A stretch of DNA of 64,000 nucleotides from Tichowtungia aerotolerans (GTDB taxonomy: Bacteria > Verrucomicrobiota > Kiritimatiellia > Kiritimatiellales > Tichowtungiaceae). Both the position numbers and the translations under genes were made by a program. Location of the stretch: assembly GCF_009905215.1 (NCBI RefSeq), contig NZ_CP047593.1, forward strand, positions 962,900 through 1,026,899, read 5' to 3'. The notes below the pieces were generated by a model. That model ran no database searches and was not told the DNA's origin. It saw only the letters and a program-made list of their open reading frames with translations. Of this stretch, positions 34,556 to 42,073 are shown in pieces. Within the stretch, counting starts at the first letter, position 1. Each line of letters starts with the position of its first letter.

Positions 34556-36204
34556 TACTGTTGCTCCTCATCTGTTGAGGTCGGCGTTGTGCTGGCAGAA
34601 TCCGACAGTGTGTCGTCCTCCTGCTCATTTTGCGTTAATGACTCGTTACTATTCTCTGTATCCTGATTCATTGACTGAGCAGCAGTGTCATATAGCCAAG
34701 TTGTCAGAACACCAGCAATATAAGCCTCGGTACTGTTAATTGTTGTATTCCCAAGGCTTGTCATTACCTGAGATCCACCCAGTCCCATGATCATACCTCC
34801 CCCATAGCCAGCTCCCCCACTGATAGCGATACTTGACCATGATAAATCTGATATAGGAGTTCCTGTTGACAACTGACCCACAGTATTACCTGCCATATTT
34901 GCTACTGCATTCTGGGCTGGCACCGAAGATAAGCCAGCTGATGCAACACTTGAAAGCAAAACACCTGCACCGCCCGCTTGAATGACCTCCGATGCAGACC
35001 CTCCTAATGCTGCCGATTGGGTCATGCCATAAACTTCCGCGGCAACAATAGAACTACCTGATGCATTTAATGCGCCTGCACCAGTTGCCACGGCAGCGGC
35101 ATTGAAACTGATAGCTGATGCAACTTCACTGGCTCCTCGCCCTGGCCCTTGATATGCATCGGCAGCAGCCCCCAAAGTTGAAGACAAGCCAAGCGTATAT
35201 GTATCTGCTGCAATAGCAACACCCCCAAGTGCTCCCTCTGCAAATGCATCTGCGATAAATGCTGAGGACTCATAGTAGTCCATTCTTGTTTCTTCCGATG
35301 CATTGGCAACCATCGCACCATGCGGCATTGTCATACCGTAAGGCACCATTCCGCTTAGTCCTAACGGATCAAATTTGGTAATAGGATTACAATTCACATA
35401 ACAGTAAATATTTGGGCCATCCTCATAACCAATCGGGTCTCTAGAAAGGAAAGTTCCTGTTTCTAAATCACGGTATCGCATCCGCTCACACAACAATCCT
35501 AAATCCTTCTCTTCTTCCTTGGTGTTGGCCTTCTGGCGGTCGGGATCGTCGCCCCATTCGTACGGACGAGTTCCATACGCCTCGTACAGTGCGAAAGATG
35601 TGAGTTCGCCGTTCATATCACTGCGGACGATTACATCACCGCGATGGTTGGCATGCGAGCAAATAACATTGCCGATTGCCGATTGCCGATGGTCGATTGA
35701 ATAGACCATGCCGCCGACTCCGCCGCCCATGCCTTCGCCGCGGATATATTCCTTGGACAGGGTTGAGGCTTGAGGTATGAGGCTTGAGGTGGCGTCGTAC
35801 TCCTGGATGGAGAGGCCGCCGTCAAAGACACACAGGTTGGTTTCGCTCGGCGTGGAACGGAAGATTCGGCGGGAGCGGTAGTCGTAGGCAAACTCATGGG
35901 TATAAGCATCGGTATAAACAGCTCTCACCTCTTCTTCCGAGAGGGGCCGGTCATAGATACGGATATCATCGATTTTTCCGCTCCAGTAGCGGCGCTGCGG
36001 GGAGTCGCCCGATTCGGAGTATCCAACCAAAAGGTCTGAACTGTTGGATACCTCCATGGCATTGGAGGCCGATCCAACCAGGCTGCCGTCAACCCACATC
36101 GATATGATGTTTTCGTTTTTCGAGATAACAGCATGATGCCACTGGCTGTCCCGATAGTCCTGTGAATCATCATTTATATAGGCGGCCGTCCCGTCGCTGT
36201 ACAA
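34555..36204 (-). CDS. 5'-truncated LamG-Rhs protein with a hydrophobic polymorphic tail
   Basis: A 549-codon frame. It starts inside a LamG/concanavalin-like domain (SQWHHAVISKNENIISMWVDGSLVGS) with no signal peptide; homology continues upstream to about 36214, where it is cut by an inverted repeat. The Rhs repeat-associated core follows (FAYDYRSRRIFRSTPSETN; GELTSFALYEAYGTRPYEWG; MRYRDLETGTFLSRDPIGYE; NIYCYVNCNPITKFDPLGLS). After that landmark the tail (about 285-549) is glycine/alanine/serine-rich with several hydrophobic stretches and an acidic end; I recognise no toxin family. LamG joins the core directly, without the YD spacer seen in the next Rhs gene, so it may be a deletion chimera. 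Coupled to the 34106-34555 membrane protein. Confidence 0.75.
   Translation of the reverse strand: MYSDGTAAYINDDSQDYRDSQWHHAVISKNENIISMWVDGSLVGSASNAMEVSNSSDLLVGYSESGDSPQRRYWSGKIDDIRIYDRPLSEEEVRAVYTDAYTHEFAYDYRSRRIFRSTPSETNLCVFDGGLSIQEYDATSSLIPQASTLSKEYIRGEGMGGGVGGMVYSIDHRQSAIGNVICSHANHRGDVIVRSDMNGELTSFALYEAYGTRPYEWGDDPDRQKANTKEEEKDLGLLCERMRYRDLETGTFLSRDPIGYEDGPNIYCYVNCNPITKFDPLGLSGMVPYGMTMPHGAMVANASEETRMDYYESSAFIADAFAEGALGGVAIAADTYTLGLSSTLGAAADAYQGPGRGASEVASAISFNAAAVATGAGALNASGSSIVAAEVYGMTQSAALGGSASEVIQAGGAGVLLSSVASAGLSSVPAQNAVANMAGNTVGQLSTGTPISDLSWSSIAISGGAGYGGGMIMGLGGSQVMTSLGNTTINSTEAYIAGVLTTWLYDTAAQSMNQDTENSNESLTQNEQEDDTLSDSASTTPTSTDEEQQ
35365..35895 (-). repeat. Rhs core repeat, copy 1
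   Basis: Direct repeat of 38105-38630 at DNA level: long stretches around 35540-35640 and 35800-35890 differ at only a few bases. It encodes the Rhs core. Differences cluster at short low-complexity inserts (35671-35700 and 35761-35790). The pair is a substrate for homologous recombination that would swap tails. Confidence 0.8.
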
Positions 36205-36214
36205 ATGGAAGAAG

Positions 36215-36668
36215 AAAGGGGTCAGTCCTATGAATTAATGTTTTGTTTTTCAAAATATACCGCTCGGTTGCCCTCACACATCAATGACCTTTATTTCGCT
36301 CGCGACCGAAGCAAAATTCCGGTCCAGCCGGACAGCGACTGTTCCTCCTGCGTTGACCCCGTAAAGCCGCAGTGCATGGTTATAAATCTGGGTCCGCCAG
36401 TTGTTGTTGACGCTGTCGGTCCATTCTGTCACGGCCTGCGTTCCAGACTGACGGGCGGACGGATTCGTGTTGATGTCCTGGGTGTTTTCAATATCAAACG
36501 TGTCGATGAATAAGAACTGCCCCGCCAGAGACATTCCCGCCGGCAACAGCAGCATTCCGCATAACAACCCTTTCATGGTCTACCTCCTTTGTTCGGTTCT
36601 TCTCTGAATTTCACAGAGTGTGAGAAAAAAAGACTACAAAAACATTAATTCATAGGACTGACCCCTTT
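36215..36668. mobile_element. Inverted-repeat cassette carrying a truncated secreted module
   Basis: The ends 36215-36244 and 36639-36668 are near-perfect 30-bp inverted repeats with core GGGGTCAGTCCTATGAATTA. The interior is a 100-codon gene with its own ribosome site. The cassette lies at the point where the Rhs LamG domain is broken off. The end sequence resembles the REPs beside the RAYT gene (GGGGTCAG and TGAATT are shared). This looks like a MITE/REPIN-type element that captured the 5' end of an RQSGT gene. Confidence 0.7.
36274..36576 (-). CDS. Short secreted protein: first part of an RQSGT module
   Basis: A 100-residue product with a strong AAGGAGGT site, signal peptide (MKGLLCGMLLLPAGMSLA) and the opening of the RQSGT module: FLFIDTFDIENTQDINTNPS, ARQSGTQAVTEWTDSVNNNW, RTQIYNHALRLYG. 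The sequence stops after about 85 residues of a module that is about 200 long elsewhere, so it is truncated. It is closest to the N-terminus of the dockerin protein at 17420-19816 (INADLELRQSGTQAPAEWND). It lies within the inverted-repeat cassette. It may be expressed but is probably non-functional as a folded module. Confidence 0.6.
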   Translation of the reverse strand: MKGLLCGMLLLPAGMSLAGQFLFIDTFDIENTQDINTNPSARQSGTQAVTEWTDSVNNNWRTQIYNHALRLYGVNAGGTVAVRLDRNFASVASEIKVIDV

Positions 36669-36702
36669 TTTGACCCCTTTTTCTGTTGGAGCGAGTCGAT
36701 AA

Positions 36703-37257
36703 TTACAGCACCACTTCTTTTTTGGTTCGCGAAGGTGTGCCAAATATCGATTTCATTTTTCGAACACTCATCGGCAATGAACCAGACTCCCCAGTTTGAG
36801 TATTCCTAAAGACGATATCTGTTCCGTTGAAATGAAAGTACACCGGTTTGTCATTATAAAAATGCACCGTCAGACCTTTAGTCATGTACGAAACAGAGTC
36901 ACCGTATTTGAAGAACCCTGCTTTTCGTGGACCAAGAAAGGAAACCGACGAAATCATTTCAGGAGTTAGCTCATGGAGATCAAACTCAATACCTTCGACG
37001 TTAACCTGAATAAAGCGAGGCAAAATCGGAATTTGATCTTCCGGCAGCTGAAAACCACTCAACTTGCCGGAACTTGGATCCTCGTAGCCAACTTGGAATT
37101 GGTAAACTTCATCACTACGCAAATAGCGAATCTCCGAATGGAATTCACCATACCAGTCATCATAATAATGGGATGCATAATTGGGAATAGAAGCATACAT
37201 GCACCCTGCAACTACGCTAAGACAAAGCAACAGAACAACTGACGGCCAAAGCTTCAT
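36703..37257 (-). CDS. Lipoprotein, candidate immunity protein for the Rhs-Tle1 effector
   Basis: A 184-residue protein with a lipoprotein signal peptide (MKLWPSVVLLLCLSVVAGC, lipobox VAGC, Cys19) followed by a beta-rich periplasmic domain. Its ATG overlaps the Rhs-Tle1 stop by one base (TAATG). Known immunity proteins for Tle phospholipase effectors are often periplasmic lipoproteins, because the toxin attacks phospholipids from the periplasmic side. Position and localisation therefore fit an immunity role; sequence homology to a known Tli family was not recognised. Ordinary length for such a protein. Confidence 0.68.
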   Translation of the reverse strand: MKLWPSVVLLLCLSVVAGCMYASIPNYASHYYDDWYGEFHSEIRYLRSDEVYQFQVGYEDPSSGKLSGFQLPEDQIPILPRFIQVNVEGIEFDLHELTPEMISSVSFLGPRKAGFFKYGDSVSYMTKGLTVHFYNDKPVYFHFNGTDIVFRNTQTGESGSLPMSVRKMKSIFGTPSRTKKEVVL

Positions 37258-39239
37258 TATTTCTGCCTCTCAGAATGCTGCCAGAATGTTTGATTCTTAA
37301 AGGAATCATTAAACGGAATTGCTTTGCCAAGATAAAGAGGATTGGGCAACTGCAACTTAGGCCGTCCCTGCAACTGAGGACTCAAGTTTTCGGTTTGATA
37401 TATCCTTTCACTTGAACGCAAATTATCCACAGTAGCGGCATAATCCGGATGGACGTTCATACCAGCATGATCCGCAGCCGCCCCCATAAACATTTGGGTA
37501 AGTTGACCAATCTGCCTATTCCCTCTGTCATGTCCTCCGACATCACTGTGATACCCAGGGAACCACGCGGTTGTAATTGTCGTGTTTGCTCCTTCGCTTC
37601 TCTGGAACATAGATGGCTGAAAATAATTTCTCGTCTCATCTTTAGCATACGCGATTGCTGCATTATTCACGTTCGGCGCAATAATGCTATCGTGCCAAGA
37701 CGGATCGGAATCGCCCCCGGGAAGCCCCATCGAGTGAACAGGGTCAAACATCCCAAGGAAATTCACTGAAGCTTCACCTGGTTTCGCATGGACAGTCCCA
37801 TCAGCACCCACGATACCTTTATCGTTAATCATCCATGCCAACTCATTCGCGGCAGCACCACCGCGGCTAAAGCCGAATATGTTGATTTCTTTATCTCCTT
37901 CGGCATAGTTCTTGGCAATTTGGTCATAGGCACTTTGAACAATGCTCATCGTGTCCCCACCATCCAGCTTTTCCTTTGGGCCTTCGAAGTAGTGAACGTT
38001 TTCATTCACCTCTTGCTGCTTCTCATACATGTCATGAACATTTGTACCATCGTTGGGATCATTAGCCGTCCCATCGATAAAGATGTCCGAAAGGCCGAGA
38101 GCATCGAAATGAGTAATCGGATTACAGTGGACGTAACAGTATAGATTTGGCCCATCACCGTACCCGATGGGATCGCGAGTTAGCAGCACACCTGTATCAA
38201 GTTCACGGTAGCGCATACCTTCATTCAACAGCCCCAAATCGCTCTCTTCTTCCTTAGTGTTGGCTTTTTGACGGTCGGGATCATCCCCCCACTCGTACGG
38301 GCGGGCTCCATACGCCTCGTACAGTGCGAAAGATGTAAGTTCTCCGTTCATATCACTGCGGGCAATTACATCACCGCGATGGTTGGCGTGCGAGCAAATA
38401 ATGGAGGGTGTTTGGTTTGTGGTGTTATGTTTTAGGCTATACACCATGCCGCCGACTCCTCCGCCCATGCCTTCGCCGCGCACGTATTCCGTGGTGAGGT
38501 TTGAGGCTTGAGGTGTGAGGCTTGAGGTGGCGTCGTACTCCTGGATGGAGAGGCCGCCGTCAAAGACACAGAGGTTGGTTTCGCTCGGCGTAGAACGGAA
38601 GATTCGGCGGGAGCGGTAGTCGTAGGCGAAGGTGTGGGTTGTTTCTGGCGGCTCGTTCGGAGAACTTGCCCCACCGACTTCGATCAGTCGGTTGTCTTCG
38701 TCGTAGACATATTCCGTGATGTTTGTGGATTCTGAGGTTGTGACTGTTTTATGGGTGCGGGCTCCGTTGGCGTCGTAGGAAAATTGAACTACGGAAGTCA
38801 CGTATGGGCTGTTTGCGATGGGCGTTTCCTCCCGACCCTCAAAGCCCTGCATGATTCCATCATTGCTGTTCGTGCTGATATCATGAGCCACCACACCAAA
38901 GGATTCTGTCAATGGCACGTGCAGCAGCAGGTTGGTGGAGGCAACAGTGCTGTCTGACGCAAGCGCTGCTATTTCGGATGCGGAAAGTTCACGGTCGAAA
39001 ATCCGGACATCACCGATACTCCCGTCAAAGTAGCGGCGATTGTTCAAATACCAATCTCCGACAATGAAAGGACCGTCATTATCAGAAATCCCGGAACAGA
39101 TTCCATTGCCTACCTCGACTCCATCGATATAGAAGCGAACCGTGCTGTTAGAACCGTTGTGTGCAGCCGCAACGTGGTACCATTGCCCAACCGTGAGGCT
39201 CGACACCGGATAACCAATACAACACAACGCTGGCTGCAT
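37257..39239 (-). CDS. 5'-truncated LamG-Rhs protein with a Tle1-type (DUF2235) phospholipase tail
   Basis: A 660-codon frame. It begins mid-LamG (LTVGQWYHVAAAHNGSNSTV, FYIDGVEVGN) and has a stop directly upstream, so the true N-terminus is lost. After a YD-type repeat (QFSYDANGARTHKTV; EYVYDEDNRLIEVGG) comes the Rhs core, ending in NPITHFDALGLS near residue 383. The 277-residue tail is a DUF2235/Tle1-like hydrolase: FIDGTANDPNDGTNV, nucleophile elbow GFSRG (Ser458), FDP (Asp499) and YHSDVGG (His564). Tle1 enzymes are phospholipases delivered by type VI secretion. Downstream is a coupled lipoprotein. Delivery is uncertain because no signal, PAAR or VgrG partner is in the window; it may be an orphan tip kept as a recombination reserve. 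Confidence 0.85.
   Translation of the reverse strand: MQPALCCIGYPVSSLTVGQWYHVAAAHNGSNSTVRFYIDGVEVGNGICSGISDNDGPFIVGDWYLNNRRYFDGSIGDVRIFDRELSASEIAALASDSTVASTNLLLHVPLTESFGVVAHDISTNSNDGIMQGFEGREETPIANSPYVTSVVQFSYDANGARTHKTVTTSESTNITEYVYDEDNRLIEVGGASSPNEPPETTHTFAYDYRSRRIFRSTPSETNLCVFDGGLSIQEYDATSSLTPQASNLTTEYVRGEGMGGGVGGMVYSLKHNTTNQTPSIICSHANHRGDVIARSDMNGELTSFALYEAYGARPYEWGDDPDRQKANTKEEESDLGLLNEGMRYRELDTGVLLTRDPIGYGDGPNLYCYVHCNPITHFDALGLSDIFIDGTANDPNDGTNVHDMYEKQQEVNENVHYFEGPKEKLDGGDTMSIVQSAYDQIAKNYAEGDKEINIFGFSRGGAAANELAWMINDKGIVGADGTVHAKPGEASVNFLGMFDPVHSMGLPGGDSDPSWHDSIIAPNVNNAAIAYAKDETRNYFQPSMFQRSEGANTTITTAWFPGYHSDVGGHDRGNRQIGQLTQMFMGAAADHAGMNVHPDYAATVDNLRSSERIYQTENLSPQLQGRPKLQLPNPLYLGKAIPFNDSFKNQTFWQHSERQK
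38105..38630 (-). repeat. Rhs core repeat, copy 2
   Basis: Mate of 35365-35895 (same orientation, about 2.7 kb apart). Recombination between the two would delete the Tle1 tail, its lipoprotein and the module cassette, joining this gene's front to the other tail. Confidence 0.8.
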
Positions 39240-39253
39240 CGACTAAATCTGAT

Positions 39254-40633
39254 TCAGCCCTTTGCGGCCTTGAGCTGCGCCTGAATTTCGCTCATCCGCC
39301 GGCGGGTGAGCGGGAACCGGATCGTCAAGGTGATCGCGACCGCCAGAAACAGCAGCGGCGCAGCAGCAAAGAAAAAGCGCAGAAAATGAACCGTGCGCGC
39401 CGCCTGAACGGCCGCTTCAGAATCAAATCCTGACCATTCAATAATCACGCCGCTGAGCGCCATTACACCGGCCAGTCCGAACTTCACCAGCAGGCCGAAC
39501 GCCGCCCCGAACATCCCTTCGCGGCGCAGGCCGGTCGTCAGTTCATCTTCATCGGTGACATCCGCCAGCATGGAGGAGGTCAGCACCCAGACACAGGAGA
39601 GACCGGGCGATGCCAGCACAGCAATCACCAGCTGCAGGTAAGGAAAGCGGGCACTGAACAGCAGCGGGCTGAGTACAAACGCCGTCGCCACCATCGACAG
39701 CCCGCCAATCAGCGTGTGTCGTTTTCCGAACCTGCGGCTGAGCAGGTTGATCACCGGAACCGCAACAATACCCAAAGCTCCGTACACCGTATTATAAGTG
39801 CCGTTGATTGTTGCGAACGACTCTTTAGCCGCTTCAACGCCCTGGCCCGCAAAGACAACCGCAAGGTTTATATACATCATCAGCGGAAACGCTAAAAAGA
39901 TGGCCATCAGAATGCAGAAAACAATCCCGGCCACCATCAGGAAGCTTTTGTTTTTAAAAGTATACTTCAACGCCTCCTGCAGTTTGATTTTTTCCTGATT
40001 CTGGAATTCCGCGCGTTCGCGGCAGAGCATGGCCGGCAGCAGGCCGAACACAAAAATCACAACACCGATGATGATTCCAACCATCCGGACACCCTGAAGC
40101 GGAGTGCCGCCGAAGGCCGGGATGAAGCACATTTTGTAGACCCACGGCAGAAACAGCGTGGAACCGATATTCATGATGAACGTTTTATACGACATCACAC
40201 TGGTGCGCTCGTCGTAGTCCGGCGTCATTTCAAACCCAAGCGCATTGTACGGCACGGAAAACACGGTGTAGGCCGTAAAAAAGAGAATGGAGGCAACCAG
40301 GAAGTAGGTAAAGTATCCGGATTCCCCCAGGCCTTCCGGCGGCATCCACATCAACGCGCAAAACGTTCCCGCCAGCAGGGAGCCGAGCGCCAGCCACGGA
40401 CGGCGTCGCCCAAAGCGACTGCGGGTGTTGTCGGAAATATTACCCATAAACGGGTCGGTAAAAGCGTCCCAGAGCCGCGGAAGAGAAATCGCCAGCCCGA
40501 TCGCGGCCGCGCTCACCTTCAGCTCAATGTTATAAATCGGCATGGCGAGCTGAAAGATAATGTTCGCCATGATCACATCGGACACCGCTCCAAGGCCATA
40601 AAACAGTTTGTCGCGCTTTTTCAATTGGTTCAT
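39254..40633 (-). CDS. GPH-family sugar:cation symporter
   Basis: A 459-residue inner-membrane transporter of the same family as the 29960 gene. Signature PRLWDAFTDPFMGNISDNTRSRFGRRRPW lies in the first cytoplasmic loop, with VTDEDELTTGLRREGMFGAA later. About 12 hydrophobic segments. It is the last gene of the run starting at 49237, after GH38 and a TIM-barrel-type protein, and probably imports the sugars they act on. Its stop is 15 bp before the truncated Rhs gene, marking the edge of the accessory island. Solute identity is not readable. Confidence 0.92.
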   Translation of the reverse strand: MNQLKKRDKLFYGLGAVSDVIMANIIFQLAMPIYNIELKVSAAAIGLAISLPRLWDAFTDPFMGNISDNTRSRFGRRRPWLALGSLLAGTFCALMWMPPEGLGESGYFTYFLVASILFFTAYTVFSVPYNALGFEMTPDYDERTSVMSYKTFIMNIGSTLFLPWVYKMCFIPAFGGTPLQGVRMVGIIIGVVIFVFGLLPAMLCRERAEFQNQEKIKLQEALKYTFKNKSFLMVAGIVFCILMAIFLAFPLMMYINLAVVFAGQGVEAAKESFATINGTYNTVYGALGIVAVPVINLLSRRFGKRHTLIGGLSMVATAFVLSPLLFSARFPYLQLVIAVLASPGLSCVWVLTSSMLADVTDEDELTTGLRREGMFGAAFGLLVKFGLAGVMALSGVIIEWSGFDSEAAVQAARTVHFLRFFFAAAPLLFLAVAITLTIRFPLTRRRMSEIQAQLKAAKG

Positions 40634-40672
40634 TGAAATTTCCTTGCAACGCAGGCTGGCTGGAAGCCGGTC

Positions 40673-41977
40673 CTACTTTCCATCCATATCGTACAGGCTT
40701 GAAATCGGCTTTCCGGTCCATTCCGGAAGCGGCTCTGGATCCAGCCCCTCAGCAATCACCCGGTTTGCAACCCGAATCACTTCACTGCCGGGTTTGTCTA
40801 CAATCTCCCAGTTATAAATACACATCATCTTCAGACCGGGCGCATTCATCGTCCGTTTAATTGCCGTGTACCACTTCTGCGCATCGGTCACCGGATAAAG
40901 CAGCAGCCATTCAACCGACCCCCACTGCTCCACCTGCGGGCGGTGCAGGTTGCGCAGCACCCCTTTGTTTTTCATGATATCAGTCGAATTCCAGTATTCG
41001 CTCCACCCCGGCAGAGCCAGATCATTCACCGCCGCATCGTACAGTCTTTCGCCCTTCGCATTTCCGAACGAATGGGTATAGAGCCTGTCTTTCGGAATAC
41101 CGAGTTCGCGCGCTTTTTTTGAAAGGTCGAGCAGATGACGACGAATCACCTCAACAAGATCGTTTTCGGTAATATCTCCAGTGGTCCGGATGCCTGCTGT
41201 TAAAACCGCGGCATATCCGATCTGCTGCTGGCCGCGGCTGAGCACATCATCAATCACCAGCGCGCCGCCGGGCGGATCGCCGGCTTCGGGCTGAACGAGC
41301 AGCTCATTGCCGTTGGGAAAATAGTAGGAACTGGTTCCGATTCCGCTTTCCCACCCAACATTCAACCCGACCAACAGTCCCTTCTTTTTTTCCGGCAGGT
41401 CGCTGTACCACTTGGCAATGATCGGAACGAGCCGCTCCATCGCCTTGTGACAAGCCTGGCGATAGGCCGGGCTCATCAGATTGGGCGGCGGCAGCACGCG
41501 AAGCTGGCGGCCCCAGTCGCGCCAGGCAATTTTCAGAGCATGCTCCGGGGACCAGTGGGTCCACTCAACATTTTTTGCATTCTCAGGATCATAACCGGGC
41601 TTCGACGGATCCCACCAGTTCCATAAGTCCGGACGCGCATCCCACCACTGCTCGCCATCCAGTTTAATCCATACCGGAATGTCGGCTTTTTCCGAAGCCG
41701 CCAGAAACCGACGCAGGGATTCCTCTACCGCCTTCAGGTCATAACGCAGATAGGAAAATATACAGCCGACTCCGATATTGATTTCATTGCCGTCATCATA
41801 CTCCGGAAAATGCCGCGCAACCTCTTTCAGCGCGTCAGCAGTAAATGTATCCGGATGCCCCTCATCCAGAACATCTCCCTGCGTCCGCATAAACACCAGC
41901 GTCCGCTGTGCCGGCTGCTCCAAAGCAGCAGCCTCAAAACATCCAATTAACAAACAATAAATCAGGATTCTATTCAT
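40673..41977 (-). CDS. Secreted glycosidase-like protein of unknown family
   Basis: A 434-residue protein with a short signal peptide (MNRILIYCLLIGCFEAAA). Patterns suggest a TIM barrel: IPVWIKLDGEQWWDARPDLW early, GLLVGLNVGWESGIGTSSYY centrally, and LKMMCIYNWEIVDKPGSEVI at the C-terminal end, where Glu or Asp after an aromatic strand often acts in glycoside hydrolases. I do not recognise the family and assign no reaction. It lies between GH38 and a symporter, 40 bp before the latter, so it probably shares that transcript. No obvious ribosome site precedes the ATG. Confidence 0.6.
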   Translation of the reverse strand: MNRILIYCLLIGCFEAAALEQPAQRTLVFMRTQGDVLDEGHPDTFTADALKEVARHFPEYDDGNEINIGVGCIFSYLRYDLKAVEESLRRFLAASEKADIPVWIKLDGEQWWDARPDLWNWWDPSKPGYDPENAKNVEWTHWSPEHALKIAWRDWGRQLRVLPPPNLMSPAYRQACHKAMERLVPIIAKWYSDLPEKKKGLLVGLNVGWESGIGTSSYYFPNGNELLVQPEAGDPPGGALVIDDVLSRGQQQIGYAAVLTAGIRTTGDITENDLVEVIRRHLLDLSKKARELGIPKDRLYTHSFGNAKGERLYDAAVNDLALPGWSEYWNSTDIMKNKGVLRNLHRPQVEQWGSVEWLLLYPVTDAQKWYTAIKRTMNAPGLKMMCIYNWEIVDKPGSEVIRVANRVIAEGLDPEPLPEWTGKPISSLYDMDGK

Positions 41978-41988
41978 GAAGGAGATTT

Positions 41989-42064
41989 AGCCACAAAAAA
42001 CACAAAAACTCACGAAAATGAGAATCCATGATTCTCTTTGTTCCTTCTCGTATTTTCGTGGCTA
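41989..42064. repeat. AGCCAC/GTGGCT inverted repeat between GH38 and the next gene
   Basis: AGCCAC near 41990 and ACGAAAAT at 42013-42020 pair with ATTTTCGTGGCT at 42052-42063, with GAGAA/TTCTC inside. The arms resemble the common short repeat with an agccacaaaaaacacaaaaa-type sequence. It could work as an mRNA hairpin separating the two genes. Confidence 0.5.
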
Positions 42065-42073
42065 TTCCTTTCT

